A DNA stretch of 64,000 nt from Mucilaginibacter empetricola. GTDB lineage: Bacteria > Bacteroidota > Bacteroidia > Sphingobacteriales > Sphingobacteriaceae. The DNA is taken from contig NZ_JANUBZ010000014.1 in the NCBI RefSeq assembly GCF_024808665.1, positions 1-64,000 of the forward strand, in the 5' to 3' direction. Of the stretch, positions 45,516 to 53,686 are shown in pieces. The position numbers and the translations under genes are program-made. The notes under the pieces were generated by a model. It made no database searches, was not told the origin of the DNA, and was given only the letters and a program-made list of their open reading frames with translations. Every line of letters begins with the position of its first letter. Position 1 is the stretch's first letter.

Positions 45516-45520
45516 TATAA

Positions 45521-45528
45521 CAAAAATA
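45521..45528 (-). promoter_or_regulatory. -7 element of murI inside the upstream T-run (TATTTTTG)
   Basis: Plus-strand CAAAAATA, exact reverse of TAnnTTTG, 5 bases before the murI ATG. It forms the distal part of the poly-T tract of the terminator at 45530-45560. Confidence 0.4.
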
Positions 45529-45529
45529 A

Positions 45530-45560
45530 AAAAAGCGCACCGGTTATCGGTGCGCTTTTT
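45530..45560 (-). terminator. Terminator of the uppS-bamA-skp operon
   Basis: GCGCACCG (45535-45542), loop GTTAT, CGGTGCGC (45548-45555), flanked by A- and T-runs on both sides. It ends the skp genes and immediately precedes murI. Confidence 0.9.
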
Positions 45561-45580
45561 AAATGTTTACAATTTAAATA

Positions 45581-46096
45581 TTATTTTAAACCTAATTTCA
45601 ATTTTACTGCAGCTAACAGGTCATCACCATCAGGAGATACGATCAAAGGAGAACCTTGTGATGAATCAAATACATAAGTGTAACCTTTTTCTTTAGCAAC
45701 AGCTGATATTGCAGCGCGTGCGTTATCAATTAATGGTTTTGAAAGCTCATTAGTTTTTGCGTCAACTTTTTGCTGGGCATCATTTTGATAATCCTGCATA
45801 CGTTTCTGAATATCTTGTAGCTCAGCTTGTTTAGCAGTACGTGCAGCATCTGTCATCGTAGCCTGGTTTTTTGTATAGTCCTGACCTTTTGCCTGCAATT
45901 CAGTGTTCATAGCAGTAAGCTGATCAATAAATTGTTTTTGATAAATGTCAACCTGCGACCTGATGGTTTTATACTCAGGCATTTGAGTAACTAATTGACC
46001 AAAATTAATATAACCAATTTTGGTTTGCGCTTTCGCAAAGTTGCCTACAAATAACATGCTTACTGCAACTAAAGCAACTTTTAATAATTTTTTCAT
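45581..46096 (-). CDS. Skp/OmpH-family periplasmic chaperone (second copy)
   Basis: 171 residues, signal peptide MKKLLKVALVAVSMLFVGNF then AKAQ. Skp fold: IGYINFGQLVTQMPEYKTIR, a long charged coiled coil (about 55-125, QKRMQDYQNDAQQKV) and the return strand YTYVFDSSQGSPLIVSPDGD. It holds unfolded outer-membrane proteins for BamA. Follows the first skp by 58 bases and is last in the operon. Confidence 0.93.
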   Translation of the reverse strand: MKKLLKVALVAVSMLFVGNFAKAQTKIGYINFGQLVTQMPEYKTIRSQVDIYQKQFIDQLTAMNTELQAKGQDYTKNQATMTDAARTAKQAELQDIQKRMQDYQNDAQQKVDAKTNELSKPLIDNARAAISAVAKEKGYTYVFDSSQGSPLIVSPDGDDLLAAVKLKLGLK

Positions 46097-46154
46097 TTTT
46101 TTTTGTGTGTTGTTCTGTGTTTAAAAATAGTGGGATAATTATAATTAAAAAAAT

Positions 46155-46685
46155 TTATTTTGCAAATGCTCCCGGCTTTAATCCTAGCCTGGTAATTACT
46201 TCATTACTTTTATCATAGCGCGGGTTAGCATAAAGCATAATTACCTCGCTGTTTTTGTCAAATATCATATCCAGGTCGTCGCTTTCTGCAACAGCTTGTA
46301 TCGCTTTTGACATTTTATCCTGTATCGGTTTAATGATGGCACTGCTGCGCTGTTCCAACTCACCCCCCGGGCCAAATTTCTGATTCTGAAAATCCTTTGC
46401 CGATTTCTCTTTGTCGGCAATTTCCGCTTCGCGGCGTTTTTTCATATCGGGCGTCATCAACACCTGGTCGGCATTATAGGCTTTATATAAGCGGTCGATC
46501 TCCTGGTATCGGCTATCAACTTCTTTTTGCCACTGGGCCGATAACGTATTCAATTGTTTTTGTGCGGATGAATACTCGGGCATATGTTTTAATATGTAAT
46601 CCGAGTCAACATATGCAAAACGTTGTGCATTTGCCGCAACAAATGTTAGTAACGTAAAGCTCAGTACTAAAATTATCCGCTTCAT
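46155..46685 (-). CDS. Skp/OmpH-family periplasmic chaperone (first copy)
   Basis: 176 residues, signal peptide MKRIILVLSFTLLTFVAANA. FAYVDSDYILKHMPEYSSAQ, a coiled coil with KEVDSRYQEIDRLYKAYN and MKKRREAEIADKEKSAKD, then LDMIFDKNSEVIMLYANPRY. It differs from the other copy in the coil and the C-terminus, so the two arose by an old duplication. Starts 17 bases after the bamA stop; expected to work with BamA. Confidence 0.93.
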   Translation of the reverse strand: MKRIILVLSFTLLTFVAANAQRFAYVDSDYILKHMPEYSSAQKQLNTLSAQWQKEVDSRYQEIDRLYKAYNADQVLMTPDMKKRREAEIADKEKSAKDFQNQKFGPGGELEQRSSAIIKPIQDKMSKAIQAVAESDDLDMIFDKNSEVIMLYANPRYDKSNEVITRLGLKPGAFAK

Positions 46686-46702
46686 TTAATTTTTTACATC
46701 CG

Positions 46703-49258
46703 TTAATTAAAACCACCGTTAAGGCTCTGCGATATGGAGAAGCTAAATTGTCCTTTATTTGCACCTGGTATACCTGGTATAGAATCAAATCCATAACCAT
46801 AATCAAGCCCTAACAAACCAAATATAGGTAAAAACACTCTCGCTCCAACACCTGCCGAACGCCTAACGTCAAACGGATTAAAGGTATCAAAAGAATTCCA
46901 AACATTTCCGCCTTCAGCAAAAGCCAGCACAAATATTGTTGCTGATTGGCTTTGAATAACCGGATGCCTTAATTCGAACGTAAACTTGTCATAAATAGGG
47001 CTTCCAGGATTGTTGTTGGCATTGTAGTTAGTACCTTCAGGTATTACCGTAAAGTTCTGGTAACCTCTTAAGCCTACTATATCACTACCTTGTAAAAACT
47101 GGTAGCTCTGCATACCATCACCACCTAGTTTAAATCTTTCAAACGGCGTAGGGCCTACTTCTGTATTGTACTCACCAATGAAACCAAATCTTACCTGCGA
47201 CATTAATACCAGTTTACCACTTATACGGGTAAACCATTGCGCATCGTATTTAAATTTGTAATATTCAACAAAATGGTATCTCTGTTCAGGGGTTGCTATT
47301 TTATAGTTAATGTCGTTAAACAAAGAGTATGGTGGCGTTGCCTGTATAGTTAACTTAATGTTTGAACCCGTTGTTGGATAAATAGGTGCATCAAGTGAAT
47401 TACGTGACAACTCCTGTGTTAATTTAATGTTATATGAGGTACCATTTTGGAACAGGTAGCCGGTATAATTATCCAAATCATAGTGGTCAACGTTTAACGA
47501 GTAATTTAACTGGAAGTAGTTATCAGGCCAGTTTAAGCGTCTACCCAGGGTTATACCCGCACCATTTATCCGTAGGTTATTGTATAATGGGTTAGTTGGC
47601 GCATAATACTGCCCGGTTGAACTTAACTGTGTATAAGCTGAAAACGCAAAATATATTGGTTTTTTACCACCCAGCCATGGCTCTGAAAACGTAAACGAGT
47701 AGTTTTGATAAGTACGTCCGCTTGATTGGCCTCTTAAGCTCAGTTTTTGACCATCACCTTTTGGCAGCGGTTTGTAATCTTTTAAGTGGAAGATGTTACG
47801 GATAGAGAAGTTATTGAACGTTAAACCCAATGTACCTACCAGCTGGCCGCCGCCAAAACCGCCTGATAGCTCAATCTGATCCGATGGTTTTTCAACCACG
47901 TTGTAAACTATATCCACTGTTCCATCCTGAGGATTGATATTGGTAGGCTTTGGTTCTGTTTTTTGCTCATCAAAGTTACCTAACTGTCCAATTTCACGGG
48001 TACTGCGTATTAATAATTCTTTGTTGAATTTTTGACCCGGTTTAGTTCTAATCTCGCGCATAACCACTTTATCATTGGTTACATCGTTACCTTTTAATAT
48101 AACACGGTTAATGGTATATTGAGGACCTTCATAAACCCTGATATCCAAATCAACGGTATCATGGTAAATTTTGGTTTGAACCGGATCGGCCTGATAAGTT
48201 AAATAACCGTCGTTCAAATAGAATGACGAAACGTCGTCGTTATTAGGTGTTGGGCCCGATAGCCTTTTGTTCAGTTCATCCTCACTAAATATATCGCCCT
48301 TTTTAATTTTAAATATCCTGTTTAACACATCTGCCGGATACTTAGCATTGCCCGACCATTTGATATTACCGAAGAAATATTTATGGCCCTCAAATATTTT
48401 AATTTTTACACCAACTGTATTTTCGCCGGTTTTAAAAACGGTATCACTTAAAAGCTCCGCATCGCGGTAGCCCTTGTCTTGCATTTCGGTTATCAGATTT
48501 TGTTTATCCTCTTCGTACTTATCCTGCTTGAATTTTTTTGAGCCGAACAGGTTATACCACTTTCTAACCCTGGTTTTTTTCAAAAATTTGGCTAATTTCT
48601 TTTGCGAAAACGCCGAGTTACCCTCAAAGGTTACCTGCGTTATCATTACTTTTTGCTTTTTATCAACCTTAATATTCAAAATTACGCTATTGGCATCTCC
48701 CGGATCTTTACGCTGAACTATAGTAACAGTAGTATTTAAGAAGCCTTTTTCATTAAAATGCTTTTTAATAATTGCTGTGGTAGTACTCAGTAAATTCTCA
48801 TTTACAATTTTCCCGGTTTTGTCCGACAACTTTTTCTGTACATCTTCAATTTCACCTTTACGCAGGCCGGTTATATGCATACGCGATAAACGCGGACGCT
48901 CAACAACTGCAATTTCAAGATAAATAGTATCCAGGTTTATTTTGGTGATGTATAATTGCACATCATCAAACAAGCCCTGGCTGTACATATTTTTTATAAC
49001 ATTGGCATTAGCCTCACCTGGTAAGTTTATACGGTCGCCTTTATTCAGTTTTGATATAGTAAGCAATACATCCTTGTCCAGATTTTTTGTGCCGGTAATA
49101 GTTACACCACCAATTATATAATCTTTAGGTTCCAGGTAACTCAAACTATCAGCCGGAAGAGCCGATTTTGAAAGCGAAAACCGTGGTTGGTTCGATATCT
49201 GGGCTACTGCCGCCGTACTCAAAACAGAAAAAAGAATAGCAAAAAGAAATTTATTCAT
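46703..49258 (-). CDS. bamA: Outer membrane protein assembly factor BamA
   Basis: 851 residues, signal peptide MNKFLFAILFSVLSTAAVAQ. POTRA repeats occupy about 45-460 (YIIGGVTITGTKNLDKDVLL, VMITQVTFEGNSAFSQKKLA, QYTINRVILKGNDVTNDKVV). A 16-stranded barrel follows, with GFGGGQLVGTLGLTFNNFSI, the conserved lid segment GLRGYQNFTV (VRGF-like) and a C-terminal LDYGYGFD/GQFSFSISQSL region. It inserts beta-barrel proteins into the outer membrane. Gap of 63 bases after uppS. Confidence 0.96.
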   Translation of the reverse strand: MNKFLFAILFSVLSTAAVAQISNQPRFSLSKSALPADSLSYLEPKDYIIGGVTITGTKNLDKDVLLTISKLNKGDRINLPGEANANVIKNMYSQGLFDDVQLYITKINLDTIYLEIAVVERPRLSRMHITGLRKGEIEDVQKKLSDKTGKIVNENLLSTTTAIIKKHFNEKGFLNTTVTIVQRKDPGDANSVILNIKVDKKQKVMITQVTFEGNSAFSQKKLAKFLKKTRVRKWYNLFGSKKFKQDKYEEDKQNLITEMQDKGYRDAELLSDTVFKTGENTVGVKIKIFEGHKYFFGNIKWSGNAKYPADVLNRIFKIKKGDIFSEDELNKRLSGPTPNNDDVSSFYLNDGYLTYQADPVQTKIYHDTVDLDIRVYEGPQYTINRVILKGNDVTNDKVVMREIRTKPGQKFNKELLIRSTREIGQLGNFDEQKTEPKPTNINPQDGTVDIVYNVVEKPSDQIELSGGFGGGQLVGTLGLTFNNFSIRNIFHLKDYKPLPKGDGQKLSLRGQSSGRTYQNYSFTFSEPWLGGKKPIYFAFSAYTQLSSTGQYYAPTNPLYNNLRINGAGITLGRRLNWPDNYFQLNYSLNVDHYDLDNYTGYLFQNGTSYNIKLTQELSRNSLDAPIYPTTGSNIKLTIQATPPYSLFNDINYKIATPEQRYHFVEYYKFKYDAQWFTRISGKLVLMSQVRFGFIGEYNTEVGPTPFERFKLGGDGMQSYQFLQGSDIVGLRGYQNFTVIPEGTNYNANNNPGSPIYDKFTFELRHPVIQSQSATIFVLAFAEGGNVWNSFDTFNPFDVRRSAGVGARVFLPIFGLLGLDYGYGFDSIPGIPGANKGQFSFSISQSLNGGFN

Positions 49259-49321
49259 TCGAATATTTTAGTGGGCTAAAAATAATTTATACAGTTGTTA
49301 AAAAGTGTTAAAAGAAAAAAT

Positions 49322-50062
49322 TTAGTTTACCTGCTCGCTTGTCTTCCCAAAACGGCGTTCGCGTTTCTGATAATCAAGTATGGCCTCAAATAAATCTTCC
49401 TTGCGGAAATCAGGCCATAATTTAGGCGTAAAGTACAATTCGGCATAAGCTATTTGCCATAGCAAATAGTTACTTATTCTGAATTCGCCACTGGTTCTGA
49501 TCAGCAATTCGGGATTTGGCATTCCATGGGTAAATAAATTATCTTCAAAAACTTCTTCATTAATATCATTCACGTCGAGTTCACCTTGCTGAACTTTACC
49601 GGCTATATTTTTAACAGCGCGCAATATTTCGCGGCGCGAACTGTAGCTCAATGCCAGGGTAAGTACCAAACCTGTGTTGTTTGATGTTTTTTCGATGGCA
49701 TTTTGCAGCTCATCATAGCATTTCTGCGGCAACAAGTCCAGATCGCCAATTGCATTAAGGCGCACGTTTTTTTCCATAAAGTTTTTTATCTCTTTATGAA
49801 TGGTGCTCACCATCAACTCCATAATAGCCATCACCTCCAGCTTTGGCCGGTTCCAGTTTTCAGTTGAAAATGTATATAATGTAAGGTATTTTAAATTGAG
49901 GTCTACGGCACCTTCAACCACATCTCTTACAGAAATAACGCCATTATGATGCCCAAACACTCTTAATTTGCCTTTTTCTTTTGCCCAGCGCCCGTTACCA
50001 TCCATTATAACGGCAATGTGCTGCGGCAATTTCGACAAATCAATCTGATCACTATATCCCAT
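49322..50062 (-). CDS. uppS: Isoprenyl (undecaprenyl) diphosphate synthase
   Basis: 246-residue cis-prenyltransferase that builds the C55 carrier lipid for peptidoglycan and O-antigen. Diagnostic: HIAVIMDGNGRWAKEKGKLR with the catalytic Asp, HHNGVISVRDVVEGAVDLNL, LTLYTFSTENWNRPKLEV, ALSYSSRREILRAVKNI, PELLIRTSGEFRISNYLLWQ and IAYAELYFTPKLWPDFRKED. Next to bamA and the skp genes as is usual in Bacteroidota. Confidence 0.96.
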   Translation of the reverse strand: MGYSDQIDLSKLPQHIAVIMDGNGRWAKEKGKLRVFGHHNGVISVRDVVEGAVDLNLKYLTLYTFSTENWNRPKLEVMAIMELMVSTIHKEIKNFMEKNVRLNAIGDLDLLPQKCYDELQNAIEKTSNNTGLVLTLALSYSSRREILRAVKNIAGKVQQGELDVNDINEEVFEDNLFTHGMPNPELLIRTSGEFRISNYLLWQIAYAELYFTPKLWPDFRKEDLFEAILDYQKRERRFGKTSEQVN

Positions 50063-50223
50063 TTTACTGATATTAGAAGCCCCTATTGTGGCTTAAACAA
50101 GGCGTTATTTTTTTATTACTTATCAATAAACCGCCTAATATTGCTTGTTTTTGTTTAATCAATTAGTTAAAAAATGCTCACATCGACGTCATTTTTTACG
50201 CAAAAGCCCATTTTTTCAGGTGA

Positions 50224-50231
50224 CAAAGGTA
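50224..50231 (-). promoter_or_regulatory. -7 element upstream of uppS (TACCTTTG)
   Basis: Plus-strand CAAAGGTA, exact reverse of TAnnTTTG, 162 bases before the uppS start. It suggests that uppS-bamA-skp has its own start with a long leader. Confidence 0.4.
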
Positions 50232-50296
50232 AAACTTAATTGTAGTTTTTTTAGTATGCTGATAGAAAAGAAAATTTGGCACTTATTTCAGTGCCA

Positions 50297-50339
50297 GAGA
50301 GGTTAGCGATTGGAGGTCAGAGATTAGTGGGGAGATGGG
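50297..50339. repeat. Octamer word array, GGTTAGCG / ATTGGAGG type
   Basis: GGTTAGCG, ATTGGAGG, TCAGA, GATTAGTG, GGG. Same order and nearly the same sequence as 22722-22752. Related shorter copies are at 24241-24272 (other strand) and 51161-51189. Confidence 0.72.
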
Positions 50340-50361
50340 TAATAATGGCGCTTGCTGAGTT

Positions 50362-50493
50362 GACTCACCCGATCGACGCTACGCTGGGTCTGCCCTCTCT
50401 ATGACAAGTCATAAAGAGGGCGGAATTTTTTTTCACCCTCTTTGCCGCTCGCGGCAGAAAGGGTCGGCGAGCGGAGCAATGCCGGGGTGAGTC
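50362..50493. repeat. Multi-hairpin dispersed element bounded by GACTCACCC
   Basis: Outer inverted ends GACTCACCC (50362-50370) and GGGGTGAGTC (50484-50493). Inside are two hairpins: GCCCTCT...ATGAC/GTCAT...AGAGGGC and ACCCTCTTTGCCGC/GCGGCAGAAAGGGT. A T8 run lies between them. A lone outer end GTGACTCACCCC is at 56201-56212. GC-rich compared with its surroundings; looks like a non-coding mobile or regulatory repeat. Confidence 0.75.
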
Positions 50494-50526
50494 TACTCTG
50501 CGAGCTGCATTTACGTTAGCATTTTA

Positions 50527-51045
50527 TTAATAAACGCCTTTTTGTTTTAAAAGGTCGATATCTTTTGGAGAAATAGCCGCAATAGCGTAGGTGGGTACAT
50601 TGGTAATATTTAGCTCATCAAGCGTATTTACCAGGTTTTCATATACCGAGTGCTCGGCAGGCTTCACCAATACTATAATACCCTTGCCTGTTGATGATTG
50701 TATTAATCTGGCATTATCCAAAATAACTTTTCGCATATCTTTACCGTAGCCAATCAGTCGTGGTTGGGTCAAGGGGTGATCGGCCATCCCCATGTACCAC
50801 AGCACATGGTTGTTTTTGCCAAGGCAAAAGGTCATTGTTCTGCTTTCGGGCACAAAGCCATCAGGGCCTTTAACCGGCATTACAACGGGCATAACGTGTG
50901 GTTTTTGAAGGGATGTGGTTAGCATAAAGAAAGTAATCAGTAAAAATGCAAGATCAACCATTGCAGTAAGATCAACACGAACGGGCATTTTTTTGACGCG
51001 GTTTTTGCCGCCTGATTTTCCGGGGGATTGGTTTAGCTCAGCCAT
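50527..51045 (-). CDS. ExbD/TolR-family protein without ExbB partner
   Basis: 172 residues with the ExbD layout: short basic cytoplasmic N-terminus (GGKNRVKKMPVRVDLTAMVD), one membrane helix (LAFLLITFFMLTTSL) with the conserved Asp at its start (VDLTAMVDLAF), then a periplasmic domain ending LKQKGVY. It supplies the proton-responsive part of TonB-ExbB-ExbD motors. No exbB, tonB or second exbD is adjacent, so it must work with a partner elsewhere or be a specialised copy. Lies between DUF6089 and uppS, flanked by repeats on both sides. Confidence 0.9.
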   Translation of the reverse strand: MAELNQSPGKSGGKNRVKKMPVRVDLTAMVDLAFLLITFFMLTTSLQKPHVMPVVMPVKGPDGFVPESRTMTFCLGKNNHVLWYMGMADHPLTQPRLIGYGKDMRKVILDNARLIQSSTGKGIIVLVKPAEHSVYENLVNTLDELNITNVPTYAIAAISPKDIDLLKQKGVY

Positions 51046-51160
51046 GACATTAATGATTAAAGGTTAAACAATAGGTTGAAACGATATAGGTTGTATCGCT
51101 TTTATTATTTAACGTTTAAGATACAATTTTTATTGCAACATTGATGCAAGTAAATTATTG

Positions 51161-51191
51161 TGATTGGAGGCTGGAGATTAGAGGTTAGGCA
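51161..51191. repeat. Word array, ATTGGAGG / GATTAGAG type
   Basis: TGATTGGAGGCTGGAGATTA then GAGGTTAG. Same word set as 22714, 24241 and 50297. Occupies the gap between DUF6089 and exbD. Confidence 0.6.
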
Positions 51192-51248
51192 GCTGCGGAT
51201 TAATGTGGTTAACAAAAACCGTTTTTTGGCAATAGGTGCTTTATAAAT

Positions 51249-52034
51249 CTACAGCGTAAAATAGCACTTTTCGGTAACGAAGGTGTAGGAAATGGTAATT
51301 TGGGTAAAAAAGTAGGTATCGCGCGGATTGAGGTCGCCGCGTTGGGTGCCGGGTGTGCCGATATAAATACCCGTTTTCTCACCTGAGCGGTCGGAAAGTG
51401 CTTGTTGCAATGGGGTAAGTCCGGCTTTTGAAGGATAGTAGCCGCTCACATCATCCAAATAATCAGTATTCGGATTACGGTAGCCAATTTCGGCACCCAG
51501 GGTAAACTTGCCTGCAATATTGTATTTAACGCCCACCCCATAAGGAATAGAAAACGCCGTACTCGGAAACGTAAGTTCGCCATTGGTTTCGGCACCGCGT
51601 AAATTATAGGTCTGGCCCTGATAAACGGTTGTAGGGTTATAGTTAACCGCGCCAATGCCTATGTAAATATAAGGTGTCCAAACGTTGTTGGTCACCGAGG
51701 GAATATATTTAAAGAAGTTGAATTCAAGCAGTACAGCGCCTTCCAGCAGCTTATCGTTAAAACTCAAATTACGCTGACGAAATTGCGGATCGCTCGAATT
51801 ACTATCGACCGCAGCAATTTCACCATAAGTAAAATTTGCCCGCAGTGCCAGGTAGCCATTAAAATTGCGCTTAACAAAAAAACTGGCAGATGGCCCGCTT
51901 ATTTTAACCGGATTATTTGGATTTAAATCGCCCATATACCCGGAACCGCCCGCACCAAGCCCTATTTCCCAGGTTTGTGCCTTTAAGCCGAATGATAGTA
52001 AAACCAGAAAAGTAGCGAGTATAAGTTTTGGCAT
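51249..52034 (-). CDS. DUF6089 outer-membrane beta-barrel protein
   Basis: 261 residues, signal peptide MPKLILATFLVLLSFGLKAQ. The mature start TWEIGLGAGGSGYMGDLNPN is the DUF6089 hallmark. It continues with barrel strands (ASFFVKRNFNGYLALRANFT, LLEGAVLLEFNFFKYIP, WTPYIYIGIGAVNYNP, YGVGVKYNIAGKFTLGAEIG) and ends ITISYTFVTEKCYFTL. Function unknown. Its conserved position between nadK and uppS-bamA in Bacteroidota suggests an envelope role. Stop 214 bases before exbD; start 9 bases after nadK. Confidence 0.87.
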   Translation of the reverse strand: MPKLILATFLVLLSFGLKAQTWEIGLGAGGSGYMGDLNPNNPVKISGPSASFFVKRNFNGYLALRANFTYGEIAAVDSNSSDPQFRQRNLSFNDKLLEGAVLLEFNFFKYIPSVTNNVWTPYIYIGIGAVNYNPTTVYQGQTYNLRGAETNGELTFPSTAFSIPYGVGVKYNIAGKFTLGAEIGYRNPNTDYLDDVSGYYPSKAGLTPLQQALSDRSGEKTGIYIGTPGTQRGDLNPRDTYFFTQITISYTFVTEKCYFTL

Positions 52035-52043
52035 CCGGTAAAT

Positions 52044-52925
52044 TTAATAATTGCGGACGTCAAGCCCCCATAATAATTTGTTTCTTAACGTTGATAAGTA
52101 ACTTTCATTATTTAAACGGATTAAATTAAGCTTAAATCCAGCTTTTTTGACTTTAAACCGCATGGTTTTGTCAATAATGGCCGTTCTTGAGTCGCACGAT
52201 ATGAGGTAGTTATTGTTGCGGCATTCTACGTCAAATGCCAGTGTGCTGGTATCGGGCAGTACAATAGGCCTTACGTTTAAGTTATGCGGGGCATTAGGCG
52301 TTATAACAATACTCTTTGACTGCGGAAAGATAATAGGGCCACCACAGCTTAACGAATAAGCGGTTGAACCTGTTGAGGTGGATATAATAATGCCATCGCC
52401 CCAATACGAATTTAAAAACTCCTCATCCAAAAAAACGTGCGTGGTAATCATAGCCGAGTCGTCGCGTTTATGGATGGTAATATCGTTGAGGGCAAAATTA
52501 TCTTTACCAAATAGCTCCAGTTCCGATTCAAGGCTCAATAACTCACGGCTATCCAACGTAAACTGGCGATTTACTACGGCATTAATGGCGGCAGCAATAT
52601 CATTTTTGTTAATACTGGCCAAAAAACCAAGTCGGCCAAAGTTTATACCGATGACAGGTATGCAGGTATCGCGTATAACGGTAACCATATCCAGCAGGGT
52701 GCCATCGCCGCCGAGGGTTAAAAACAGATCAATAAAACCTTTTAACTGGCCGGTACAATCCAAAACGGTGTAGTTTACAGCCTTAATACTATCCTTTAAA
52801 TAATCATGCAATTGCGGGTGAACATAAATATCAACCCCATGATGTGTAAGAATATCAAAAACCTGCTGTATGTAAGGCAACGCTACCCCGTCATTAAATG
52901 GCCTGCCGTAAACTGCTATATTCAT
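52044..52925 (-). CDS. nadK: NAD kinase
   Basis: 293 residues. It phosphorylates NAD to NADP with ATP or polyphosphate. FLTLGGDGTLLDMVTVIRDT carries the GGDG motif and catalytic Asp. GINFGRLGFLASINKNDI, LNDITIHKRDDSAMITTHVF, DGIIISTSTGSTAYSLSCGG and ITPNAPHNLNVRPIVLPD are all typical. Cytoplasmic. Part of the conserved hydrolase-CBS-nadK-DUF6089 run. Its ATG sits at the edge of a heptamer array. Confidence 0.95.
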   Translation of the reverse strand: MNIAVYGRPFNDGVALPYIQQVFDILTHHGVDIYVHPQLHDYLKDSIKAVNYTVLDCTGQLKGFIDLFLTLGGDGTLLDMVTVIRDTCIPVIGINFGRLGFLASINKNDIAAAINAVVNRQFTLDSRELLSLESELELFGKDNFALNDITIHKRDDSAMITTHVFLDEEFLNSYWGDGIIISTSTGSTAYSLSCGGPIIFPQSKSIVITPNAPHNLNVRPIVLPDTSTLAFDVECRNNNYLISCDSRTAIIDKTMRFKVKKAGFKLNLIRLNNESYLSTLRNKLLWGLDVRNY

Positions 52926-52926
52926 T

Positions 52927-53020
52927 TGGTTACTTGGTCATTTGTCATTAAGTCATTGGGTCATTAGTCATTGTTTTAATAACTACTGACTATGAACCAT
53001 GGACTATCAACTGTGGACTT
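52927..53020. repeat. Heptamer word arrays, GTCATTN and GACTATNAACNNTG
   Basis: GTCATTT, GTCATTAA, GTCATTGG, GTCATTA, GTCATTG (52937-52973), then a 14-base unit twice: GACTATGAACCATG and GACTATCAACTGTG (52988-53015). Both word types also occur at 14644-14697. Fills the space between the CBS gene stop and the nadK start. Confidence 0.8.
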
Positions 53021-53022
53021 TT

Positions 53023-53685
53023 TTATAAATTAAGGTAATTCATTAAAGAATCATACCTGTCTCTTGAGTTATCATTATCGTCGGTATGATTAAAAGTGGC
53101 TTTAATATCATATTCATACCGTAAAAAAGTAGCTATAATATTCGAAATATCTTGTTTATTTACCTTCAGGGTTACTTCTATCCGTGTTGAATCGGGGAAG
53201 GTGCGAACGTATGAGCTTAGTATCTGGGCATTGTCTGATTCAACTATCTGCGCCATGTGCGCCAGCGAATTGTTTTTATTGTTTATCTCTAATACAATAA
53301 TGCCCCCAGGTTGCGCTACTGAGGTAAGCTGGGCAAAATAAGTGGTTAATGTATTTACAGATATTAATCCCAGGTAATTGTTTTTGTTATCCAGCACCGG
53401 TACCACCGTCAGCTGGCGCTCATAAAACAAACGGATAACATCATAAATATGCTGCTCTTCGCGTACATAAGGGTTTACCAGCGATAATGCCAGCGAACCG
53501 ATGGGCGTTTGAAAATCGGCAGTCTCCACCAGGTCATCCTCACTTACCAGGCCCAAAAACTGATCTTCATTTACAATTGGCAGATGCCTTACGCGAAACT
53601 CTATCATCCGGTCAATCACCTTCTGTATACTATCAGAAGTATGTACCGGTGGAATTACGTCGGCTATCAGTTCAACTGCAAGCAT
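53023..53685 (-). CDS. CBS-domain protein with C-terminal ACT-like region
   Basis: 220 residues: tandem CBS domains (about 1-60 LIADVIPPVHTSDSIQKVID and IEFRVRHLPIVNEDQFLGLV; about 70-125 YDVIRLFYERQLTVVPVLDN with NYLGLISVNTL), then an ACT-like beta-alpha-beta region (IIVLEINNKNNSLAHMAQIV, STRIEVTLKVNKQD). CBS pairs bind adenosine nucleotides; no catalytic domain is attached. The role is probably energy- or nucleotide-linked regulation. One base separates it from the upstream hydrolase gene; nadK follows. Confidence 0.87.
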   Translation of the reverse strand: MLAVELIADVIPPVHTSDSIQKVIDRMIEFRVRHLPIVNEDQFLGLVSEDDLVETADFQTPIGSLALSLVNPYVREEQHIYDVIRLFYERQLTVVPVLDNKNNYLGLISVNTLTTYFAQLTSVAQPGGIIVLEINNKNNSLAHMAQIVESDNAQILSSYVRTFPDSTRIEVTLKVNKQDISNIIATFLRYEYDIKATFNHTDDNDNSRDRYDSLMNYLNL

Positions 53686-53686
53686 A

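Larger units (their letters stand above)
50063..50526. other. Repeat-rich intergenic region between exbD and uppS
   Basis: 464 bases without a gene. Order from left: AT-rich leader of uppS, -7 element at 50224-50231, word array 50299-50339, multi-hairpin element 50362-50493. The two repeats separate uppS from exbD on the same strand. Confidence 0.6.
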
